The notes under the pieces: generated by a model
Seen by the model: only the letters and a program-made list of their open reading frames with translations
Databases searched by the model: none
Told to the model about the DNA's origin: nothing
Assembly (NCBI GenBank): GCA_029783825.1
Contig: JAREIK010005454.1
Coordinates: 1-64,000, forward strand
Reading direction: 5' to 3'
DNA length: 64,000 nucleotides
Source of the DNA: Sapria himalayana
Taxonomy: Eukaryota; Streptophyta; Magnoliopsida; Malpighiales; Rafflesiaceae
Made by a program: the position numbers and the translations under genes
Shown: in pieces, positions 39,101-51,200 of the stretch
Numbering within the stretch: position 1 is the first letter of the stretch
How the letters are laid out: each line of letters starts with the position of its first letter

Positions 39101-42059
39101 ATATAGTATTCACATATATAAAAAATTTAAAAATTGATATATTTTCAAAGTTTATAACCATCAAAGATGGGAAAAAATAAAAAAAATAAATTTTTTGTTA
39201 TATCATTGTTTAAATAAAACTAATAAACCATTAAATGCCAAAATACATAAATATCTAAACTCCTAAACCCCGAAGCCCCTAAATACTTAATCCTTTAAAC
39301 CCGTAACCCTTAAATATAATTTAAATAATTTATAGAAATATTAATTAAAAAATAAATTATGAGTGATACAAATATAATATAAATAATATATTTTTAATTA
39401 AAAAAACATATTAACTTATAAAATGATGCAAAAATTAAAAAAAATTATTATTTAGTAATAAATTTTACTTTGATTTTGAATCATTTTAGGTTTTTTAATT
39501 ATATTTTAATTTATATCTATCATATTAATAATAGTTTATTAATTTATTTTTTGATAATTGATATAATATTTATCAATAAAATTGTTTATATTAAGTTTAT
39601 ATTATATATACTTATAATATTTATTATTACTAAATATTATATTCACATTTTTTAAAAATTTAAAATTATTATATTTTCAAATGTTAACCTTTGAAAATTT
39701 GAAAAATTATCAAAAATAATTTTTTTGTTATTTCATTGTTTGAATAAAACCTATAAACCATTAAATGCCTAAATACTTAAATCAATAACTTCTAGGTCTC
39801 GAAAATCCTATATAGATAAATTTTTTAAACATATATATCCTAAATAATAAATAATAAATCTCATTTTTATTTTTTTCATTATAATTTTAAATATTCATTT
39901 TAATTATTTATTTGTTTATTTTTATATAAATATTAATTACAAAATAAATTATGGGTTATACAAATATAATTTATATAAATTATTTTTCAACAAAAAAATA
40001 TAGATAAACTTAATAAAAGATGAAAAAAATTAAAAACAAAAAATTATTATATAGTAATATTTTTACTCTGTGTCTGAATCAATTTAGGTTTTGCAATTAT
40101 ATTTTAATTGATATCTAACTTATTAATAATAGATTATTAATTTATTTTTTGATCATTAATAGAATATTTATCAATAAAAATATTTATATTTAATTTATAT
40201 GATATATAAATTTAAAAATTATTATAACTAAATATTGTATTCAATTTTGAAAAAAAATTTAAAATTATTATATTTTGAAATATTATAACCTTTGAACATG
40301 TGAAAAATCAAAAAAAAATATTTTATTTATTATTTCATTGTTTAAATAAAACCTATAAATCACTAAATGCCTAGACACTTAAATCACTAAACTACAAAAT
40401 CCGGATACCCCTATATAGATAATCATTTAAAAGGGTATACCCTAAATAATAATTAATAAATCTCATTTTTATTTGTTTTCATTATAATTTTAAAAAATCA
40501 TTTTGATTGTTAAGTTTTTTATTTATATATATATATTAATTAAAATATAAATTATGAGTTAAAAATATAATTTATAAAAATTATTTTTCATCAAAAAATA
40601 GATAAGCTTATAAAAATAATAAAAATTTAAAAACAAATAATTATTTTTAAGTAATATATTTTGCTTTGCTTTTGAATCATTTTAGGTTTTGATATTATAT
40701 TTTAAGTTATATCAATCTTATTCATGATAGATTTTTAATTTATTTTTTGATAATTATGAGAATATCTATCAATAAAATTGTTTATATTGAATTTATATGA
40801 TATATAATTATTATGATTATTATAAATATATATTGGATTCACTTTTAAAAAAATTTAAAAATTATTATATTTTCAAAGGTTATAATCTTAAAAAATCAGA
40901 AAGAATACAAAAAATAAAGTTTTTGTTATTTCTTTTTCAAATAAAACCTATAGACCATTAAATGTTTACTTACTTAAATCAGTAGCTCATAAAACCCGAA
41001 ACCCCTAAATACATAAACCTTATAATAGCTGTATACTACTTAATAAATAATAAATCTCATTTTTATTTCTATTTATTATAATTTTAAATATTCATTTTAA
41101 TTATTTTATTTTAATTTTTTAGAAAAATTAATTACAAAATAAATTTCGAGTGAGACAGTTATTATTTATATAATTTATTTTTAATCATTAAAAAATATAT
41201 GCTTATAAAAACAAGGAAAAATTTAAAAATTAAATATTATTTTTTAGTAATATATTTTTATTTGATTTTGAATGATTTTGTGTTATGTAAATATATCTTA
41301 ATTAATATTTATATAATTAATAATAATTTATTAATTTAATTTTTGATCATTATTATAATATCTATCATTAAAATTATTTATATTCAATTTATATGATATA
41401 TAATTAGTAGGATTAATATAATTATACATGGTATTCACATTTCAAAAGATTTTAAAAATTATTTTATTTTCAAAGGTTATAACCTTTGAAAATCAGAAAA
41501 AATCAAAAACAGAATTTTCAATTTTTATAATATAAATAATACCTAAAACCACTAAATGCTAAAAACACGAATTGCTAAACTTTTAAACGACAAAACTCCT
41601 AAATAATCAAACCATTAAACTGGGATACCATTTTTAATAAATCATAAATCTCATTTTAATTAGTATTCTTTATAATTTTAAATATTCATTTTAATTATTT
41701 AATAGTTTATTTTTTATAGAAATATCAATCACAAAATAAATAATGAGTGAGACAAATATAATTTTAATAATTTATTTTTAATAAAAAAAAATAAGCCTAT
41801 ATAAAAAGTAAAAATTTTAAAACAAAAAATTATTATTTAGTAATATATTTTACTTTGATTTTAAATCAATATATATAGGTTTTGCAATTATATTTTAATT
41901 GCGATCAATCTTATTAATAATAGATTATTAATTTATTATTTGATCATTTTTATAATATTGAACAATAAAATTACATATATTCAATTAAAATTTCTTATAA
42001 TTATTAAGTTATTATAACTAAATATTATATTTACATTTGAAACAAATTTAAAATTATTA

Positions 42060-42175
42060 TATTTTCAAAGGTTACAATCTTCTAAAATAAAAAAAAATCA
42101 AAAAATTAATTTTTTTCTTTTTTAAATCTAAAAAAAAACTATAAATCAGTAAAGGTCTAAACAATTAAATTTCTA
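42060..42175 (+). repeat. Chimeric C monomer carrying an F-type tract
   Basis: The monomer is C-type on both sides, but from the dyad to about 42165 it reads like F: a TCTAAAATAAAAAAAAATCA stretch, TTTTTTTCTTTTTTAAATC, then ACTATAAATCAGTAAAGGTC and CTAAACAATTAAAT. It then returns to the C-specific TCTAGACTCCTAAACCCC. The tract is about 100 bp. Confidence 0.7.
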
Positions 42176-42639
42176 GACTCCTAAACCCCAAAACCCCCTA
42201 AATCTTTAAACCATTAAACCTATATAACCTAAATAATATATAATAAATTTCATTTTTATTTGTATTCAGTATAATTTTAAATATTCATTTTTATTATTTT
42301 TTAGTTTATTTTTATTGAAATATTAATTACAAATTAAATAATGAGTGAGACATATTTAATTTAAATAAATTATTTTTATGAATAAAAAATATAAGCTTAT
42401 AAAAATAAACAAAATTTCAATATTTTAAAATTTTATTTAGTAATATAATTTAATTTGATTTTGAATAATTTTGGGTTCTTCAAATATATTTTAATTAATA
42501 TTTGTCGTAATAATAGTTTATTAATTTATTTTTTGATCATCAAAATAACATATTTTAATAAAATTTTTTATATTGAATTTACATGAAATATAATTATTAA
42601 GATTATTATAACTAAGTATTGTATTCATATTTTAGAACC

Positions 42640-42680
42640 CTTAAAAAATTATTATATTTTCAAAACACGAAAATTCATAA
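42640..42680 (+). repeat. D monomer with its core palindrome excised
   Basis: The sequence reads TATTTTCAAAACACGAAAATTC, where its sister D monomer at about 34890-34925 has TTTTCAAA, then GGTTATAACATTTGCAAA, then ACACGAAAATTC. Eighteen bases between two CAAA direct repeats are missing, the pattern expected of slippage. Confidence 0.8.
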
Positions 42681-43296
42681 AGATAAATTTTTTGTTATTT
42701 CATTGAGTAAATAAAACCTATAAACACCTAAATGTGTAAACATATAAATCAATAAATTCATTAACCCCAAAACCACAATAAACTTAAACCATTAAATAGG
42801 TATACCCTAAATAATTATTCATAAATCTCATTTTTATTAGTATTCATTATAATTTTATATTTACATTTTAATTATTTATTATTTTATTTTTATAGAAATA
42901 TAAATTAAAAAATAAATTAATAGTGAGTCAAATATAATTTATATAATTTATTTTTGGTCAAAAAATATATAAGCTTAGAATTGGATACAAAAATTTAAAA
43001 ATTTAAAATTAATATTAGTAAAATATTTCACTTTGATTTTAAATCATTTTAGGTTTTGTAAATATATTTTAAACAATATTTATCTTATTAATAATTATTT
43101 ATTAATCTTTTGTATGATCATTATTATAATATATATCAATATAATTGTTTATATTGAATTTACATAATATATAATTATTAAGATTATCATAACTAAATAT
43201 AGTATTCACATTTAAAAAAATTTAAAAATTGTTATAGTTTCAAAGGTTATATTAAATTTTTTGTTATTTTATTTTTTAAATAAAACCTATAAACCA

Positions 43297-43304
43297 CTAA
43301 ATGC
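43297..43304 (+). repeat. hAT copy 2 target-site duplication, left
   Basis: CTAAATGC, identical to 47000-47007, in the ACCACTAAATGC patch of an E-type monomer. Confidence 0.92.
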
Positions 43305-43322
43305 TATGGGTGATCATGGTAC
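43305..43322 (+). repeat. hAT copy 2 left terminal inverted repeat
   Basis: TATGGGTGATCATGGTAC pairs with the complement of the right end (TAGGGCTGCTCATGTGAC) at 13 of 18 positions. Confidence 0.85.
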
Positions 43323-44275
43323 AGGACGGGATGGGGATTATAAATATCTAGTCCCTTCCCATAGTTCGGAGATTTTTTTTTGAAGATCCAAACCCATCCC
43401 ATAGGTTGAAAATATCAGGATGGGATGGGACGGTGATTGAGGATTTTGGGTAGGAGAAAACGGTTTCGGGACGGTACTGAGTTCGGACATTTTTTTCAAT
43501 TTATTTTCTTCAAACTGGCCAAGTTAGTTCATGTCGAAACCTTTTATTGTACCATTTATCTTTCCTTAGTTATGTATCTTTCAATCTCAAATTGGGACAA
43601 TTTTGTTTTGTCAAATAGGCTGAATACCACAAACGAGTTCCATTACCTTGTCAAACGCTTTGATGTGTAGAAAAGTATAGACATGTTAAATAGAACGGGA
43701 CCGAGTTGTGTCCTTAATTTGGTACTTTGTTTTTTCACAAGTTGGTTTTGTTCAGCCGAGTGAAAGTTAACCATAATAGCAATACTACATTTTTTAAACA
43801 ATTACTTTAAATATTAAGGAATAGCTAAAGATGACCACAAACATTGGTAGCAGTAATTACTACTTAAGTAATTGCTAAAATTAGGCAACTTAATATAACA
43901 AAAAAAATACAACTAATAACAACCATATTAATAATCATTTCAAAGGTTTGTCCCGGAACAGCAACGAAAATCTAAACCCAATTAATTATCAATTCTATAA
44001 TTCCTCCCTTTTCTTCCTCCACTGTAGAAGGAAAACCAAAGATGAAAACGTGTTAATCATGTAGATATAAATTTCTAAGATGAAAGAGTAATAAAAAAAC
44101 AAAATATTACCTTATAAAATTTAATACACCCATTCCAAATTTAGTTGGCCAAATATATATTGGAAGAATATTTGGATCTTGACACCCCTCTGAAAATTGT
44201 AATTGAACCATATTTTTATTAAATTTAATGAATAAAATAAGTAAAAGTGAAATTAAAATTTACAAGATTTTTAAA
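43323..44275 (-). other. hAT copy 2, 3' noncoding and subterminal region
   Basis: Counterpart of 12506-13457. On the minus strand a donor-like CAGGTTAGT at the transposase stop and an acceptor-like TTTTCAGAGGGGTGTC near 44190 are retained as in copy 1, followed by another donor-like AAGGTAATA. A spliced 3' end is possible. The 77-codon plus-strand frame at 43437-43670 lies in this region and shows no gene-like features. Confidence 0.5.
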
Positions 44276-46417
44276 CTAACCTGATTCATTATAATCAAGG
44301 TCTTGAACTAATTCTTCAATTTCAATAGTTTTGTTTGAGCTTCTCAACCAATATTGCAGACATATGAGAACATTAGTTATAATAGGTGTGAAAGAATTGC
44401 TAATTTTATTTAAAGTTCTTCCCCAGTGCTAAATGTAGATTCGTAGGCCATAGTAGATGCTTGGATAGCAAATACATCCATTGCTACATTTTCCAAAGAA
44501 GGATACCTAACCTCATTTACATTCCACCAGTTTAGTAGATCAAAATCAATTCTATTTTTTTCTTGTTTATCCTCCAAGAACCTATTCAACTCTTCCAAAG
44601 CTGCAACTTCTTGTTCTTTCTCCAATTCAACAAAAAAAATAACCAAAAAAAGTATCACTACCATCAAAGAAACCATCATTTTTCTTCAACACAATTGAAG
44701 AGAAAACATCTTCTTTTGATTCATCTTCATTTAAATCTTTATAATCATCCATCATATCATTTAAGAATTTATAACCTTTTTCACCAAATTTTTAGCCAAT
44801 TCCTCTCCATAATGCTAAGTGTACTTAACCTTGAGATATTTGAGATTATATCTAGGATCCAACACCATTGCTACAAAAAGCATAATATTTGTTGACTAAA
44901 GAGAATCCCAATATTTATTGAATTTATGTCTCATTTTAATACCCATTTCACACACCATTGTATCTCTACTATTTTCACAAAGCTCAATTTTTTTTCAAAA
45001 TTCGAATAATCTCAGGAAAATAAACACGAGAGGTAGAATATTATGAGCTAGAAAATTTACAAGTTACCTCATAAAAAGTTTTCAAGAAACGAACCAAAAT
45101 TTTGGCGTTTGTTCAGTCTTTCTCAGTTGGAACGTTTGAACCAACTCTTTCAAATAACCTTTTGTCTTTGTCCTCCAACTTATCAAATTCTTTTTAATAT
45201 TTTATATCAGTTTGTAGCATAAAATAAGTTGAATTCCAACTTGTAGGACAGTTTAATTGCAATGAAGCTCCATATGTCAAGTTTGCTTCTTCAACACATA
45301 ACTTAAACATATCTAATCTTTTAGGATTGCTCATCACATATTTCACCACACATCTAATTTTTTGAATAGCCCTCTCTACTACTGCAATGCCATCTCTGAA
45401 AATTAAGTTTAGGATATGAGCACAACATCTCATATGAAAATGCTCGCCTTTCAAAGGTACAACACTTTTCTTCATGAGCCTTTTTTTCAATTGTTCAACT
45501 CCAACATCATTATTTGATGCATTGTCAATAGTAATGAACATCAACTTTCTCAAATCCCATTCATTCATGCAAAGCTCAATAGCATTTTTAATATTAAATC
45601 CGGAATGACTTTTAATTACGCAAAAGTTCAAAAGCCTTTTATGCATATTCCATTGAGAATCAATGAAATGAATAGTCAAACATATATAAGACAAGTTTTG
45701 AATGCTTGTCCAAGTGTCGGTAGTCAATGAAACTCTACAACAATGAGATGATATGCTATCATATAATTTCGTCTTTTCCTTCACAAACAAAGAAAAACAA
45801 TCTCTCAGAATTGAGTGCCGAGATGGAATTTTAAATTGAGGCACACTAACTTCACAAAACTCCTTAAACTCATCCCTCTCAACAAAACAAAAGGCAATTC
45901 ATCATTTATGATCATTTTTACCAAAGCCTCCCTAATTAGTTGTTGATCAAATTGCCAACATGTTAATTTGTTATCCTCTAAACTAGTACCTTTAGTGAAA
46001 CTCAACAAATATTGTGACTTGTCTTTACCTTTGTCAGCTTCTATTAATTCTTTTTTAAGTGGAAATTTCCTACAAGTCTCTCAAGTATTTCCATAAACCC
46101 GAAGTATCTTAATCATTTTTTTCCAAGTATTCTTTCCTACACCATATACAAGCTGCTCTACCAGTTTCATTTCCCTTTGAATCAACTAATATCTCATAAG
46201 TTTCCCAAACAGCAGACTTATAATTTTAATGAGCTTGAGGTTTAGATGTACCTTGACTTTTTTTTACAATTGGAATTGAAGAATCTGCCGTAATAATAGG
46301 AGGGTTCCTGAAAGGATGATGATTAGATTTACCAGTACTTTGATCATTTGAGATGTGATCATCTTCAATTTATTATATTTTTCGTTTACCACTGGATTGT
46401 GTCATCTGCATTGCCAT
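44276..46417 (-). pseudogene. hAT transposase pseudogene, copy 2 (BED finger / RNase H-like / hATC)
   Basis: Minus strand, possible ATG at 46415-46417. The BED finger lies near 46050-46210 (SAVWETYEILVDSKGNETGR, ACIWCRKEY), with Trp, Cys and Cys retained but a stop before DTSGLWKYL. A 2-base loss in a GA run near 46077 and a 1-base loss near 45890 shift the frame. The longest open piece (45194-45844, 216 codons) holds the RNase H-like core: LTTDTWTSIQNLSYICLT, TIDNASNNDVGVEQLKKRL, HMRCCAHILNLIF and SWNSTY (Arg of the usual RWNST is Ser). After a stop at 45194-45196 the reading continues through KFNKYWDSL and VLDPRYNLKYL, the typical hAT middle region. The hATC domain at about 44410-44600 reads FDLLNWWNVNEVRYPSLENV and STMAYESTFSTG. 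It ends with IEELVQDLDYNESG and a stop at 44276-44278. The first two acidic residues of the hAT catalytic triad are present (DTWTS, TIDN); the third was not placed. Confidence 0.94.
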
Positions 46418-46981
46418 TAATTAATATGATATGTTATGCTTAAATACATATAAATATTTTAAACAAGCAAGCTCTACAAAACTGACTGTAACACATTCAG
46501 CCCACTCATTCGGCCCAACCACAACGCCACAATGATTACTCAACAAAACTGACAGAGACACATAATAATAATAATTAATCACTCAATTCTCGTCAGAAAA
46601 ACAAATCAAAAGGCTGGTGGCATCTGAGACATAGTGGAGGCAACCAGAAGTGCGATGGACAAGGGCTGGACCTAACTGAACATGGCCGGAATGGCGTGAG
46701 GTTACTTGGAACTCATCAGAACAGCAATAGGTGCGTCGGAATTGGATGAGCAGTTGCGGAATTGGTGGCATTTTCATGTTATATATATATATATATATTC
46801 CTTGTTCTAGTATAGGTTTTTTAGGATGGGACGGTTCTTTGGATGGATATTGCTTAAGATCCGAAATTATCCCAAAAGAAAAAATACGTGACAGAATGGG
46901 ACGGGAAAAGTCAAAGTCAATCGATTTTCTTAGTCCCGATTCTTTCGGGACAAGAGTTCGGGTCAGGTCGCGAATCTCCGA
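46418..46981. other. hAT copy 2, 5' noncoding/subterminal region
   Basis: Contains a TA microsatellite, the expected transposase promoter zone (not resolved) and right subterminal G/C-rich repeats such as GGATGGGACGG and TCGGGACAAGAG. Open frames on both strands here (46583-46777 minus, 46731-47003 plus) overlap the element end and are not supported as genes. Confidence 0.5.
46781..46798. repeat. (AT)9 microsatellite in hAT copy 2
   Basis: Nine AT units. The counterpart in copy 1 (about 15967-15981) is shorter, one of the few length differences between the two elements. Confidence 0.9.
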
Positions 46982-46999
46982 GTCACATGAGCAGCCCTA
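46982..46999 (-). repeat. hAT copy 2 right terminal inverted repeat
   Basis: GTCACATGAGCAGCCCTA, complementary to the left end at 13 of 18 positions. Confidence 0.85.
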
Positions 47000-47007
47000 C
47001 TAAATGC
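47000..47007 (+). repeat. hAT copy 2 target-site duplication, right
   Basis: CTAAATGC, a perfect match to 43297-43304, followed directly by satellite text ATATAAAGTTAAATCAGTAAAC. Confidence 0.92.
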
Positions 47008-48243
47008 ATATAAAGTTAAATCAGTAAACTCCTAAACCCATTAATGCCTAAATACATAAACCATTAAACTGCTAAATACTACTTAATAATTAATAAATCT
47101 AATTTTTATTGCTATTTATTATATTTTTAAATATTCATTTTAATAATTTATTAGTGTATTTATTTAGAAATATTTATTACAAAATAAATTATGAGTGGGA
47201 CAAATATAATTTAAATAATATATTATTTATCTAAAAAAAATATAGGCTTATAAAAGAAGTATAAATTTAAAATTTAAAAATTATTATCAAGTAATATAAG
47301 TTACTTTAATTTTGAATCAATTTGGATTTTGTAAATATTTTTTAATTAATATCTATCTTAATATTAATAGTTTAAAATTTTAATTTTTGATCATTATTAT
47401 AATATCTATCAATAAAATTATTTATATTAAATTTATATGATATATAATTATTAATATTTTTATAACAAAATATTGTATTAAAATTTCAAAAAATTTTAAA
47501 TATTATTATATTTTAAAATGTTATAACATATGAAAATGATAAAAAATTATAGAAATTTTTTTTGTTATTTTATTATTTTAAATTAAAATTATAAACAACT
47601 AAAAGCCTAAAAACAAAAATCGCTAAACTCCAAATGAAAAAACCTCTAAATACTTAAATCATTAAACTAGTATACATTAATAATAAATAAAAAATCTCAT
47701 TTTAATTTTTATTCAGTATAATTTTAAATTTTTATTTTAATTATTTATCTATTTATTTTATAGAAATATTAATTACAAAATAAATTATTAGTGAGATTGA
47801 TCTAATTTAAATTAAACCTATATCTCTAAATAATAAATAATAAATCTCATTTTTTTTCTTTATAATTTTAAATATTCATTTTAATTATTAATTTGTTTAT
47901 TTATATAAATATTAATTAGAAAATAAATTGAGTTGGACAAATATAGTTTATATAAATTATTTTTCATCAATAAATTATTGATAAACTTTTTAAAAGAAAA
48001 AAAAATTTCAAAACAAAAAATTTTTATATAGTAATATATTTTGCTTTTCTTCTGAATCATTTTAGGATTTGTAATTATATTTTAATTGATATCTATCTTT
48101 TTAATAATTATTTTTAAATTTATTTTTTGATCATTTTTAGAATATTTATCAATAAAATTGTTTATTTGAATTTATATGATATAAAATATAATGATTATTA
48201 TAACTAAATATTGAATTCACTTTTGAAAAAAAATTAAAAATTA

Positions 48244-48279
48244 TTATATTTTCAAAGGTTATAACCTTTGAAAATATAA
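48244..48279. repeat. Extended 36-bp perfect palindrome
   Basis: Same extended dyad as 17208-17243, in the equivalent I-type monomer of the duplicated segment. Confidence 0.95.
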
Positions 48280-51200
48280 AAATTTAATAAAAATAAATAT
48301 TTTGTTATTTTAATTTTTAAATAAAACCTATAAATAACTCAATGCATACATAGTTAATTCAGTAAACTCCTAAAGCCCGTGATGCCAAAATACATAAACC
48401 ATTAAACCACTATATACTTCTTAATAATTAAGAAATCTAATTTTTATTTTAATTTATTATAATTTTAAATATTCATTTTAATTATTTATTAGTTTATTTT
48501 TATATAAATTTTTTTTACAAAATAAATTATGAGTGCGACAAAAATAATTTAAGTAATTTAATTTTAATAAACAAAAATATACGCTTATAAACGAAGTAAA
48601 AATTTATAAATTAAAAATTATTATCCAATAATATTTTTTACTTTAATTTTGAATCAATTTGGGTTTTGTAAATATTTTTAATTAATATCTATCTTATTAT
48701 TAATAGTTTATTAATTTAATTTTTCATCATTATTATAATATCTATCAATAAAATTTTTTATATTGAATTTATATGATATATAATTATTAAAATTATTATA
48801 ACTAAATATTGTATTCACATTTCAAAAATTTTTTTAAGATTATTATATTTTCAAAGGTTATAACCTATGAATATGAAAAAAAATAAATTTTTATTCAGTA
48901 TAATTTTAAATTTTTATTTTAATTATTTACTAGTTTATTTTTATAAATATATTAATTACAAAATAAATTATTAGTGAAATAGATATAATTTAAATTAAAC
49001 TGGTATACCCTCATAATAAATAATAAATCTCATTTTTTTTCATTATAATTTTAAATATTTATTTTAATTATTTATTTGTTTATTTTTATATAAATATTAA
49101 TTAAAGAATAAATTGAGTTAGCCAAATATAATTTATGTAAATTTTTTTTAATCAAAAAATATAGATAAACTTTTTAAAATAAAAAAAATTGAAAAACAAA
49201 AAATTATTATATCGTAATATATTTTGGTTTGCTTATGAATCATTTTATGTTTTGTAATTATATTTTAATTGATATCTATCTTATTAATAATATATTATTA
49301 ATTTATTTTATGATCATTATTAGAATATTAATCACTAAAATTGTATATATTGAATTTATATGATATATAAATATAATGATGATTATAACTAAATATTGAA
49401 TTCGCTTTTGAAAAAAATTTAAAAATTATTATATTTTTAAAGGTTATAACCTTTTAAAATATCAAAAAATAATAAAAATAAATTTTTTGTGATTTTATTT
49501 TTTTAAATAAAACCTATAAACCACTAAATGCATACACATTTAAATTAGTATACTCCTAACCCCCATAATACCTAAATACATAAACCATTAGACCAATATA
49601 TAATACATAATAATTAATAAATCTAATTTTTATTTCTATATATTATAACTTTAAATATTCATTTAATTATTTATTAGTTTATTTTTATTAAAATATTTAT
49701 TACAAAATAAATTATGAGTAAGACAAATAATATTTTAAATAATTTATTTTTTATCAAAAAATATATATACGCTTATAAAAGAAGTAAAATTTAAAAATTA
49801 AAAATTATTATTCACTAATATATTTCTTTAGTTTTGAATCAATTTTGGTTTTTTAAATATTTTTTAATGAATATCTATCTTATTATTAATGGTTTATTAA
49901 TTTAATTTTTGATCATTATTATATTAACTATCAATAAAATTGTTTATATTGAATTTATATGATGTATGATTATTAATAATATTATAACTCAATATTGTAT
50001 TCATATTTCAGAAAATTTTAAATCTCAAAACCATTAAACTAGTTTACATTAATAATAAATCATAAATCTCATTTTAATTTTTATTCAGTATAATTTAAAA
50101 TTTTTGTTTTAATTATTTATCAGTTTATTTTTATAGAAATATTAATTACAAAATAAATTATTAGTGAGACAGATATAATTTAAATAATTTATATTTCATC
50201 AAAAAAAATATAAGCTTATAAAAATAGGCACAATTTTAAAAACAAAAATTTATTATTTAGTAAAATATTTTATTTTGATTTTGTATCATTTTAGATTTTG
50301 CATTTATATTTTAATTTATATCATTCTTTTTATAATTTATAAATTATTTATTGATCATTATTATAATATCTATTAATAAAATTATTTATATTAAGTTTAC
50401 ATTATATATAATTATTAAGATTATTATAACTAAATATTATATTTACATTTAAATAAAATTAAAAATTATTGTATTTTCAAAGGTTATAACCTTCTAAAAT
50501 TATTTAAAAAAAAAATTTATTTTTTTTATTCTTTAAATAAAAACATTAAATCACTAAAGGCATAAACACTTAAATCACTAAACCCCAAAACTCCTAAATA
50601 CCTAAACCATTAAAACTGTATATCCTGAATAATTAATAATATATTTCAGTTTTATTTGTATTCATTATAATTTTAAATATTCATATTAATTATTTTTTTA
50701 TTTTATTTATATAGAATTATAAATTACAAAATATATTATGAGGAAGATGAATATAATTTAAATAATATACTTTTAAGAACAATAAATATATACTTAAAAT
50801 ATCAAAAACATTATTATTTAGTAATTTATTTTACTTTGATTTTTAATAAATTTAGGTTTTGCAAATATATTTTAAAAAATATATATCTTATTTATAATAG
50901 TTTATTAATTTATTTTTTGATCATTAATATAATATCTATCAATATAATTCTTTATATTGAATTTACATGATATATAATTATTAATATTATCAAAACTAAA
51001 TATAGTATTTGCATTTAAAAAAAATTAAAAATTGTTATTTTTTCAAAGGTTATAACCTTAAAAATGAGAAAAAATAACAAAAAATAAATTATTTGTTATA
51101 TCATTGTTTAAATAAAACTTATAAACCATTAAATACCTAAACACATAAAGCTCTAAACTCCTAAACCCCGAAGCCCGAAAATACTTAAACCTTTAAACTC

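Larger units (their letters stand above)
33115..43304 (+). repeat. Satellite array, block 3 (forward)
   Basis: Monomers: partial A, then B(33517), C(34105), D(34700), F(35310), G(35900), H(36420), composite, I(37170), J(37780), F(38370), G(38950), H(39490), I(40090), A(40690), B(41280), C(41880), D(42480), E(43060). Dyad centres are near 33714, 34307, 34904, 35500, 36090, 36622, 37371, 37971, 38568, 39154, 39684, 40285, 40882, 41479, 42074 and 43249. The D monomer at about 42660 has lost its dyad. From 33115 to about 39100 the order mirrors the inverted block from about 25950 down to 18940, except that a D and an E are missing between 34904 and 35500. No gene is seen. Confidence 0.93.
43305..46999 (-). 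mobile_element. hAT-superfamily DNA transposon, copy 2 (defunct)
   Basis: A 3695-bp element with terminal inverted repeats and a perfect 8-bp CTAAATGC target duplication, highly similar to copy 1 along its whole length. The minus strand carries a better-preserved but still broken transposase. Subterminal G-rich words (GGGATGGGACGG near 43425; TCCCGATTCTTTCGGGAC near 46937) lie at both ends. The perfect duplication shows insertion by transposition into the satellite. The identical insertion point and identical flanking monomers of copy 1 show that the second element arose by duplication of the array. Confidence 0.95.
40240..48890 (+). repeat. Duplicated segment, copy 2 (A-B-C-D-E + hAT + J-I-J)
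   Basis: Counterpart of about 9400-17870, with the same monomer order, the same truncated dyad (GGTTATATTAAATTTTTTG) left of the hAT, and the same private variants right of it. It retains the full first J monomer (about 47390-47690) that is deleted in copy 1. It ends at a truncated J monomer near 48880, after which the monomer order differs from copy 1. Confidence 0.9.

Noticed and set aside
12488..46999. Two independent hAT insertions with a target preference for CTAAATGC
   Set aside because: The shared private variants in the flanking monomers, including the same truncated core dyad, show duplication of one insertion.
46583..47003. Small frames at 46583-46777 (minus) and 46731-47003 (plus), and 15779-15964 (minus)
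   Set aside because: They lie in the subterminal region, and one crosses the element end into satellite. No domain and poor conservation between the copies.
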